A stretch of DNA of 64,000 nucleotides from Scleromitrula shiraiana (lineage: Eukaryota > Ascomycota > Leotiomycetes > Helotiales > Sclerotiniaceae): the NCBI GenBank assembly GCA_028455995.1, contig JABELC010000004.1, positions 1,302,001-1,366,000 of the forward strand, in the 5' to 3' direction. Position 1 is the first letter of the stretch; each line of letters begins with the position of its first letter. Below the pieces are notes generated by a model. The model saw nothing but the letters and a program-made list of their open reading frames with translations, did not search any database and was not told where the DNA came from. Below are positions 46,401 through 55,709 of the stretch, piece by piece. A program made the position numbers and the translations under genes.

Positions 46401-47946
46401 GCAGCCACATCGAATCCAGAAAGACAAAAGTAGTTCCAAGCGACATATACATATAAATCGTGAAGAAGTTCGCCAGAAATGGGAGAGTACTGTGTATAAT
46501 GTTGCCCGCCATAATGCAGAGAAGATTATGCAGAACGCAAATGCTGAACTTGAGAAAGCCAGGCCTGATTTGGATCAATTATATGAAACACAACAGATTA
46601 ACTCAGCCGAACAAAATCGAAAAGCAAAAGATGCTTCAAACAACCAGAGAAGTGATGTGGATTGGGTTATGGATTGTACAGGATGGAATAGAGGGGATAC
46701 TTCTCAGGGATATATTGTTCAACAACATTGTGACGAGGAGTTTGCAGTGGCAAAAGAATGGTTAAGCCAGTTCGACTTTTTTCACGATGTGATACCCACA
46801 GTTACGTCTCATATGCTTAAAGAAAATCACCATCCTGTTGTGATAAGAGAACCAACACCTGCCAAGGTCGAACCGTTAGTAGACACGACTCAATTTCATA
46901 TCATCAAATTGTGCTCTACATTCTCCGGATACCTGCAACTCGGGGGAACTATCACAGCCTCACAGCTTTTAACGAAATATATCTCCAAACACAAATTTAG
47001 ATTCGACGTCGACACTCTTCTTAACCTATTTCGAATAGTCTTAAAATTGATTCTTACTGAGAAGATAAAAGACAAAGATTTTCGTTTGGTCAAAATGTGT
47101 GGCAAAATACGTGGTCTTGACTATTTTCCTGAATTGCACAGACGAATCAAACAAGGAGAATCTAAGGTTGAAGACCTATTGAAGGGAATAAGAGGTCACT
47201 CTGAGATCTCCCCCGAAAAAGCTCTGAGGATTGTAATTTATGAAGACTTGACAGCTGTAGAGCGTCTCACACTTTTCGCTGTCGTTGCACAAATTCAATA
47301 TCTCGACATGAACATGATGAAAGCTCATGAAACTTTCAACCAAATAACGGAGATGAAAATCAATCACGAGATTTTCAAGGAATGGGCACAATATGCTGCA
47401 ATCTCGAAAGCTCAGAATAAAGATGAGGATATTGTTGCTACCACTGAGATACTCAATGCATATATCCAGGCATATTTCAGTATAGAAGTCTCTATGAATC
47501 CAAGCATTTCTACAGAGATTCCGGGCAAGCTTCAACTCGAGGAAATCTTCGCTATTATCTTGCCATCTATCTTCGAGAAGGGAAATACTTATATTGAATT
47601 GAAAAATGAGTTCAATGATCAATTTGGATGCTACCTGGAGACTGACACAATCAAAAAATGTATCCAAGATCTGGTGTTAAAAAGATTGAGAGATGATGTT
47701 AAAGTGCATATTGTGTATTTGATACCTAAATACCATGAGCCGAGAGACTATCTTGCAGCATGGAAGAGAATAACAGGAATCAAAGTAGATGATGGAATTT
47801 TGAAGGAAGGTGTTTTTGCTCTTTTTTATGAAGATGGGGAGAAAACGATGAGAGAGGCTGAAGAGCTGGTGGGTAAATGCTGGGGATTCAAACACGCAGC
47901 TGAATGGGTGGCAAGGGACGAGGAAGTTAGGAAGCAACAATGGTAA
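43413..47946 (+). CDS. Large unrecognised repeat protein with N-terminal GNxRxHxGD motif
   Basis: Modelled as two exons, 43413-46060 and 46335-47946 (1419 aa). The first long frame would otherwise run through a GTATGT donor at 46061. The second long frame has no usable ATG near its start but is preceded by GCTGAC..AAATAG, and joining donor to acceptor keeps frame. I do not recognise the family. Residues 1-25 (MTAYTSIRVGGNTRMHLGDI) carry a short motif seen near the N-terminus of many fungal NLR/ankyrin-type proteins. A SSDTSSDTSS stretch follows. The rest is helical and contains at least ten degenerate units of the pattern aromatic/Ala..F-x(3-6)-(I/L)-x-(I/V/L)-D-x(2-3)-F-x(3)-(V/I), for example DPLKAWEQLRDMTALKIDWD, DAREMLQEDFYITASFELFK, and in exon 2 EPRDYLAAWKRITGIKVDDG. 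No signal peptide or membrane segment. If the intron call is wrong, exon 1 could end at 46224 and exon 2 would lack a start. Confidence 0.65.
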
Positions 47947-48634
47947 TCTAGGAATACTAAATTTAAGGAATATTGGGAAATATCTTGAAATTGACGGAAA
48001 GTGGAGTTGGAACATGTCGAAAGGTCTTTTTTATTTGTAGCGTAACATATATCATCATATCCAAATTCGATTTTATTACTTAAATCCATACCTGCAACCA
48101 CCTTTGCTTACTACGCTGAATGCGAGCGAATGAGTATTGGGAACCGAGAACAAAAAGAGTAACATACAAGAAGTCGCTAATCCTCCATATAATTTCGCAC
48201 CTGTTGTAGGGAATAGTAAATTCGCTGAAGCTATATCGAATTTTAAATATCTATCTACAATAAGATATCAAGTACTTATCTGATCAAGTTCTCTAAACAT
48301 TTACTCTAAATGAAGAAATCCAAATACTCTCTAAGTTAAGTAACTCTTAGATCTCTGTCTGGAATACAAATATTCAGATACTTGCGAGTAAATTATTTCT
48401 TCCCTATGCATCGACCAGGTTGTTATCATACAAGATACCATTGATACATATGGGCCAATGTGATTAAGTGTTATGGGTAGAAAAGATGGAGTGAATATTC
48501 ATACTTCCAACTTGCAAGTAAAAAGTAACCAATAGATTACAGAAAAACAGCACCTAATATTCTCTCTGGGAACATATCCCACGACCCCAAGAATTCCTGA
48601 CTCCAAAAATCCGCACTTTCCATCGCTGACCACG
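47947..48634. other. Intergenic
   Basis: About 0.7 kb without a supported gene. Minus-strand frames at 47677-48101 overlap the end of the repeat-protein gene and are shadows. Confidence 0.6.
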
Positions 48635-49877
48635 CTACATTCGATGAAGGCAGTCCCATTGCCACACCCCCTCTACACCCATATCTCCTCCCTGATACGT
48701 ACCCGCATTATCCCTCCCAACAACAAACCCCTGCAAACTCTCCACCCCCGCCCTAAAAACCCCCCACCATCTTCTCCGCCCTACTTTCCCCCTCACAAAC
48801 GCACCCCGCCTCCCTCTCCGCAACGACCAGTTTCTCCGCCACCCCATCCAATATCCCCATCGGATCCCAGGTTCCCCTCACTAACCTCGCATTGCACGAC
48901 TCACATGCCGGATCTGAAAAGATGGTGAGTCGCCAGAGCGCGAAGAATACACGACCGAATGCTTTCCGGGTTGTGAGGGGGAAACTCAGGAAGGCGGAGC
49001 TGGGGTGGGAGAGGAAATTTGTGAGCCAGTTAGTTAGGGAGTGCAGGGTTGAGTGGAAGTTAGAGAGATGGGTTAGAGTATGGGTTTGTGACTGGGAGGA
49101 TGGGGGATAGGAGGAGGAGGAGGAGGAGGAGGGGGAAAGATAGAGGGCTATTTCTGAGATGTAGAGTTTGGCGGGGGAGATTTGGTTGGTTAGGATTTCT
49201 GGGTTGGGCTGGATTGGTAGGCATGCTGAGTTATGTTGATTGATCCATGATGTACATACTATCGGTAGCTAAATGTAAGGGAATTATATCTTTAGTCTCT
49301 AACAATTGTGAATTCGGACTTTGGATATTAAATGCAATGGTGGGACAATTTTCCTCTTACTTGACATCACGTAGCTTCACACATGTTAAGCTTGAATGTG
49401 GTGGGCGTTAATGGATTATGAGCAGGTGATTTGGTTGTCCAGCTGGGGCATCCTGATTCGCATTGAAGTTGCGTTCTGATGAGTCCAGGGCAACTTGAAC
49501 TTGATCTACAGCAAGACCGCGATTCGCATTTTCAATCACACTGCTCACTGCAGGATTATTAGGAGCAATTATCCTCAACAACGATACCAATCCGTTCAAT
49601 TTTTATTCAAGCCGTCCCGATGCGCTACCGTTTACTTTTGGTCCATGCTTCCTTCTCCGCTTTGGGAGAGATGATATATATTCTTTTGTAAGTCGGTGAC
49701 ATCTACAATAATTAGATCTTGAGAGGAAGAAGTATGAGTTGAAATGTATAGTCACCTGTCGCAAATCCTATGTTCACTACTGCTGAATGTGCATTTACAT
49801 TTCGCACGTGCGCAGTTGAGACAGGCCCTTCCGTATGGCGAGGGTCGGCTCAAAGGTGATGGATTGTCCATTTCCAT
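48635..49877 (-). pseudogene. Broken Zn2Cys6 transcription factor
   Basis: The minus strand starts at 49877 (MEMDNPSPLSRPSPYGRACL) and encodes the first half of a fungal binuclear zinc cluster, ACLNCARAKCKC..EHRICDR. A GTGACT..TTGTAG intron follows (about 49758-49706), then CHRLTKEYISSLPKRRRKHG. The position where the cluster's last Cys is expected reads Tyr (KEY). An in-frame TAA separates GSASGRLE from KLNGLVSLLRIIAPNNPAVS (about 49605). The segment stops again near 49408. Family-like sequence resumes only near the C-terminus (SWINQHNSACLPIQPNPEIL.., about 49255 to 48770), followed by a frame shift at a G/T homopolymer run. The whole central fungal_trans region is absent. Its neighbours are also broken, so the region has been free to decay. 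Confidence 0.75.
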
Positions 49878-51052
49878 CTCAATATCGTTACATCTGTGTA
49901 TAATTTGGTATATGTTGACTGGAATCAAAGAGATTAATGTGAAGTCCTGTTGGTAGATCGTTGGTATTGAATGAAGCGTGGTTCGGTATGATGGTAGGGC
50001 GGAATCCCCGTAGCGACCAATTGGAAAAGGAGAACCGACATGGGTTTCTTATATGTGGATTATTAGACTAATTGGATGAATAGTCATAGCTTATACCTGA
50101 CGTACGTAGATCGAGCTGTTTAAGTTCTGAATGTCCATTCAACTGATAAACAACCATATATAATAAATCTTAATATTGAATATCTATATTTAATACAGAC
50201 AATCAGAACAAATTAGTACAAATTTCTATAATCCAATTAGGTATTTAAACATATATCATGCAAAGGATATCTCCATATCTATTTTTTGAATGGAGATAGA
50301 AAATGAACTAGTGATTGTACTAAGGATTACAAGTTGCAGACATTTCAGAGATACTATAGGAAATTTGTAACTTTTAGTTTCTAGATAGACCTCCTCAAAG
50401 TTTAAGGAGATAATAGAAACTGGCGTCAAGACTGCTTTTGGAGTTATGAAATGGTGACTGGAAGTTGTGAAATGCAATGGTTTGAAACAATGGCGTACTG
50501 TTGGGATGATATAAACATGGTGTATAATATTGCTACCCCTTTTCATATTCTGTACCTGCACTCAAATATATGTGTTACAGGATCTTAGTCAAGTGCATCC
50601 ATCAATGGGAGAAAATGAAAAGGACTGAACAGTACATCATTATTTCATTAATTTTACAATAGACAAAAAGGAGGGAATGAGCAGAAATATGTCGGCAATA
50701 CAAAAGATAGCCCATCTCAGGTTCCCCTCCATATCCTCAAATTTGTAAAATACAAAGTTCCTAGCAGATTTACTCCAGCCGACATGTACAAGCTTCTTCA
50801 AGCATGATCAATCATATATTCAGAACTCCATAATCTTCTTGGTGAGACGATGAGAGTTGTGGCAAATCTGATAACGTGTTGTAACCCTTCCATATGTAAC
50901 AGCTCCTCCAAAACAATAACATCAAACCAATGCAATAAATCCTAGTCAATCTCCGTATCCCTTTCGTCGAAAGAAAAGTAAACAAGCCAATAAACCTTAC
51001 AAATACATTTCTGCCCAAATTCCACCATGCATTACTCTCCATACCCGAGTTC
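49878..51052. other. Intergenic with dispersed repeat
   Basis: Contains the dispersed repeat copy at 50125-50240. Minus-strand frames at 50256-50561 and 50812-51042 are weak; the second has a hydrophobic stretch and directly follows the C2H2 locus, but nothing else supports it as a gene. Confidence 0.5.
50125..50240. repeat. Dispersed repeat, copy C
   Basis: CGAGCTGTTTAAGTTCTGAA then TGTCCATTCAACTGATAAA, then an A/T-rich tract with TTGAATATCTATATTTAATA and CAGACAATCAGAACAAATTA. The same word order occurs near 6258, and the head occurs in reverse orientation near 62655-62700 (GAACAGGCATTCAAAATTTA). Confidence 0.5.
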
Positions 51053-52692
51053 TCAAATCACAACGACGCTAGTAGCACATCGAGCCTTTTCATGTATTTT
51101 GGCACGGAAATGTGTGAGAAATGCAATCACGTTCGTATATTTCTCCTGGCACTCGTAACACCATAAGTCCGGCTCGGCGTGAAAAGGAGAGAACTTTAGG
51201 TGAGTCACAAATCCTTCTTCTGTATCAAACGGTCCCACATTACATTCTTCGCAAATGTACGAAACCCTAGGAGCTGAAGCTTCATGTAAAATCTTCCGGA
51301 AAAGCTGATTCAACTCCGTCGCTGTAGTTTGCAACAGACTTCTTTCCGACATAGAAGATTGAGCGGAATGTTCGTGCTTGGGAAAAGCTTCGGTATCGCT
51401 ATGTCGCTCTGGAGAAAAGTAATTACGAGTGGTTTCGTAACTAGCATCAGATTCCGAAGGTGGCGAATGAATTTCGGAGATGTCGGTATCACGAGCAGTA
51501 GAAGTAAGGAAAGTTGCACCAGGATATCCATCACATTTGAAAGAGTGCTTAGCAAAATAATGTTCGAGTGAGGTAGATGTTCATGGAAACTTCTCTGTGC
51601 AGTAAATGCAGTTGTATATTGGAGTAGGGGCATGAACAGCTGAAAAATGTTCCCGGAATGCCACTGATGTTTTGAAAATCATGTTACACTTGATACATTT
51701 GAGCGAATGTACAATGTTAAGATGGCTCTCTAAACCGGCGAGATCCGAGCATGCTATATTGCATATCGAACACGTGAGTGTATGAACAATTGAAATATGA
51801 TCATCGAGCATGACGCGATCCTCAAATATGGCTTTACACTGGCTGCAGTCGTGTATGTGCATCGTCTTGAAGTGGGCGAGTAGATGATTGCTTGTGGTAC
51901 CTACGAACCCAGGACAGTCCGGGCAACTTAAGACAACGGGTCGTGGAGAAATAGGACCTGTAGAAGGTTCCGTAGGGACTTTTATCGTAAGGTGCATTGT
52001 CTTATAATGCTCAAGAATATTCTTCGCGTTGAATATTGTTTGATGACATTGTGTACATTGAATAAGAGCGAGTCGATTAGTCGGCTCAGTTGGGTGAGTC
52101 GGAGCAGTTTGAGCGGGTGAGTTCGTAACACCCGTGTTTTCTCTGGCTAGTGGGCGAGTTAGAGAGAAATTGGTAAAATGTGAAATCATTTCAGACACAA
52201 AATTGCTAGTATTGGAGATCGTTTCCTGGGGTTAAAGAGATGCTTCGTTGTGAAGGGAGTGGCAATGAAGTTTGAATGCGCCTCGGGACTCGAAATTACC
52301 GCGACAAGTTTTGCAAGTCTTGCTGATGTGGTAATGGACCTCTTCCTTGTGCTCTTGAAGAAATTCATTGTTGTCAAATGTGAGCCCACAACATTTGAAG
52401 GAGTGTACAGCCCAAAAGTGCTTCGTAGTAAGTTCTGCACTCTCGAATGTCTCCAAGCACTTCAAACATTTATGACTATGAGCCTGAGTGTGATACTGCT
52501 GCAATAATGTCTCCAATCGAAAAACCATCTTGCATTTCTCGCATTGATGAGAGTGGCATACGTTGACATGAACTTGTAAGCCTTCTTTATCTTTAAATTT
52601 CTTCACACAGTATGTGCAAGGGACTTTGACTGAAGCCTTGTGCTGGTGTAATTTGTGCTGGTCGAGTACGGGGTAAAGCAGTAGACAGGCAT
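51053..52692 (-). pseudogene. Multi-C2H2 zinc-finger protein with two in-frame stops
   Basis: One minus-strand reading frame runs from about 52710 to 51053 and encodes at least ten C2H2-like fingers (for example CEKCKMVFRLETLLQQYHTQ.., CSICNIACSDLAGLESHLNI, CIKCNMIFKTSVAFREHFSA). It is broken only by TAA at 52232-52234 and TGA at 51581-51583. Sequence after each stop continues the same frame without loss: after the first, PQETISNTSNF..; after the second, TSTSLEHYFAKHSFKCDG. A start ATG at 52692 lies in a neighbouring frame (MPVYC..), so the 5' end also needs a shift or an intron. Both stops are one C-to-T step from sense codons (CAA and CGA). A nucleic-acid-binding role is expected of the family. 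Stop readthrough is possible but the contexts are not the known efficient ones. Confidence 0.7.
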
Positions 52693-52710
52693 ATTGTAGG
52701 CTTGGTCTAG

Positions 52711-55709
52711 ACTATCAGTGATAGGTATTTGGTGAGGATGAAGGTGGCAGTATTACTAAATGAAAGGTGAGCGCATGGACATGTAATGTAAGAAAAGCTT
52801 CATGTGTACGTGTAGAACTTATCAAGAGGATTGAGATAAACCATTGAAAAGAGGAATATTGTAATGTGTTGGGCGGCAGTTATAGTTACTAATGAGTCCT
52901 GTAATTGAAATTGACCTTAAGAAGACCCCTCCAAGAGAGTATTTACTGCGGTGATTCAAGTTTGGCAAGCTTCCAAATATATTGACAAAATGAAATCAAT
53001 TTATAGTAATATTTGTCTGAATGAGATATTCAAGAAGACTTTGATTGACGTAATTGAAGTAGAGTGTGTAGAAGTGTAGAAGTGTAGAAGTGTAGAAGTG
53101 TAGAAGTGTAGAAGTGTAGAAGTGTAGAAGTGTAGAAGTGTAGAAGTGTAGAAGTGTAGAAGTGTAGAAGTGTAGAAGTGTAGAAGTGTAGAAGTGTAGA
53201 AGTGAAGTGGCAGTATTAAGAGATGTTATGATTGTAGTTGTAGTTGGAAAGAAATTTGAAGATGTGAAATGGAGATTGAGATTGAAGTTGAAGTCCTAGG
53301 CAATTGTTGTGATAGCACACTAGTGTCTAATCGAAAGTGAAAGTAAAAGTGAAAGTGAAGATTGGACAGTTAAACTAAGAATATAGGTAAATAAATGTAA
53401 ACTCCAATATTTATTGATAGTTAAATTATTAATTGTTAAATTTATTAATTGATGTTAGACAGTTGGACTTAAGAATAAAATATTGTATTGTACGGCAAGA
53501 AGGGAAGCCGCTTGCACAAAGGAGCAACCTCAAGCAAGTTTATGACTCTCAAATAGGATTTTTAGTATTCACTGAGATATGCGTAATCTATTTTGAGTGA
53601 GTGGCCGTAGGATATAAGAGACAGGGTGACGATGTTTACTTGATATAGATGAAGCAAATGCCATTAGGAAAACCATGGACTTTGCGGTCATCTTCCACGA
53701 TATTGGGCAATATTTGAGGAAAAAAAGAACAGATACAACAGGACATGTATAATATAACGAAGAGATCTTCAGTCAAATCACTTCTAAATGTCCAAGGCCA
53801 ACATATACTTCAGTTCAACAAGCCGCAAGGGAGACATCACCTCACTCGGCACATAGCATCGTAGCTAACTATCGGAGTATCTCTTTATAGAAGGAATAAA
53901 GCGTCAGGGTTCGACAGAAATTGTAAATGCAATTGCATAATATCTTTCTGCTTATTTGGACTTTCAAAGGTCATGTGCTTCAATGAATATACCTCCTCTC
54001 ATTACAGCCTCTCAAACCGGTCGATGCGATTGAGATTTGGAAAGTTTGCTGAGGGAAGAAACCTATGATACAAACACCCGGAAAGCCATCTTTTCAAAAG
54101 CTGCTAGATTGTTCCAACTTTGGACCTTGGAGTAACGACAACTCCACAGTAAAGCAACGGGACATCCCTCAAGTTCGCTGAAAGAAGAATTCTCGCTCTT
54201 TCGCCATGCTCCTGTAGTCTCTATTATGCAAGTGAGAACATGGAACAAGTTCTACGCATCGTCGTGAAATGAAATTGATCAATATCAAATAAGAGATAGA
54301 TATTGTGCTAACCAAATATTAATCAAGAACCCTCCTCATCGAGATGAGATGATGTGATGATGGTACCATGAAATGGATATATCATTACGGTGGCCGACAG
54401 ACGGTAAGTTGCATTTGGCACCCGTAATTTAATTCTGACCAAAACCGCAATCACAGAAGCACAACCTCTCGATATTCTAGGCATATCAAGCATGTATGAA
54501 TCCATAACGAAGTACAACGCTCGAAACCAATGGTATGTTTTCCTTCAATGTTTCGAGAAGTTACTCTCTGTACATATTGAGAAGGGTTTCTAAGCATCCA
54601 GCAAACTTGAGTATTGCGTGTTGCAGTAGCTGCGAAAACGAGCCCTTCTTGAAACAGTCGCAAGTATCCCGGTTGTTCTAGATGTTGCACCTGAACAGCT
54701 TGTCTCGATCAAAGTTGGCTGGTATGATTTTCTAGCCTTGTATAATACTGCGCACTCGCATTCGTATTCGAGTTCAATTCTTGAGGTGAGTAGACTCATT
54801 TCCGATTGTCCATTCGAACCAGAGATATCGAAATGTTTCCTTCAACCATTCATTTCTAAAAGTCTGCTTGAGATATAGAATTGTAAGCATCAAAATGTAC
54901 AATTGTAAGATTATGTGAACAGGACAGAGAGTTCAGAGTTCAATCAGCTCGGGGTGTCGCAACGATCCGACGTCATGCAATGATGGGTCACTAAAGACTG
55001 ACACTTGATATCAACTGGCATGCCGTAAGTAATATCTACCTTTCATGAGCCTAGTAGCCATGGATTATTGTATTGAAGTATTGGTAGCAGTTCAAATCAA
55101 CGTCAAACTTAGTTGAAGTACGAGGAATTTCGGACTGAAAGAAAGAGCCGGTACATAGGATTCACCTTGTTCGTCCCATCTTTGATTCAATCAACAGCAG
55201 CTTCCGGTGAACAGATACCCATTTTGACGTATAGCTTGCGAGTGAACCTTCTTCATGGGAAACAATGGTTTCCATCTTGAGGAATAACGGTTCATCCGTG
55301 CATCATATATCTTACCGTCGGTAGTGATTAAGATTTCACTTCGCAAGGCTGATGATGCTCCAAAATTCAATTTGAGCTTTACATTACTCGCAAGAATAGC
55401 CTTCTTCTATGCATATTCGCGAAACTAAACTCTCGTGCATCGAACGTCTCATGAGATGTTTGTCTTGACAGATTTGAGCACTGTTTAGGTACGTGCTCAA
55501 CGAAAAAAGGTCAATGCGGGCTACACTTGCGGTACACCTTTTAAACTTCCATCTGGTTTATATGTCATCTCCTATACTGTACTCAAATATCCACCAAGAT
55601 GCCAGAATCGGATTTTATTATCAAACTGGCAGTCGAAGGTGTCTGATAATGTCCACTCAGCTTCTCACAATATCCACTTGGTGCTGCGCTCATCAATTCA
55701 TACACAATT
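52711..55709. other. Gene-poor interval with a possible decayed coding region
   Basis: Contains the 8-bp tandem array (53066-53201), GAAAGT repeats near 53333-53360, and a stretch at about 54025-54790 with gene-like pieces on the plus strand. These pieces are RLRFGKFAE / TYDTNTRKAIFSKAARLFQL near 54028-54130 and GTRNLILTKTAITEAQPLDI near 54425-54485. The last is LLETVASIPVVLDVAPEQLV near 54640-54705, followed by a perfect GTGAGT donor at 54786. Stops and shifts separate the pieces and no family was recognised. Upstream of 55710 lies the presumed promoter of the zinc-finger regulator. Confidence 0.4.
53066..53201. repeat. (GTGTAGAA)17 minisatellite
   Basis: Seventeen exact tandem copies of an 8-bp unit, 136 bp in all, preceded by AGAGT and followed by GTGAAG variants. 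Confidence 0.98.

Noticed and set aside
44591..47667. Minus-strand frames of 86-163 codons opposite the repeat protein
   Set aside because: Shadows of two long, compositionally normal plus-strand exons.
48644..48928. Plus-strand Pro-rich 94-codon frame
   Set aside because: Opposite strand of the Zn2Cys6 factor relic, which has family-like sequence; the Pro richness is a by-product of its Gly/Glu codons.
50812..51042. Small membrane protein on the minus strand
   Set aside because: A single hydrophobic stretch in a 76-codon frame just beyond the C2H2 locus; no promoter, splice or family support.
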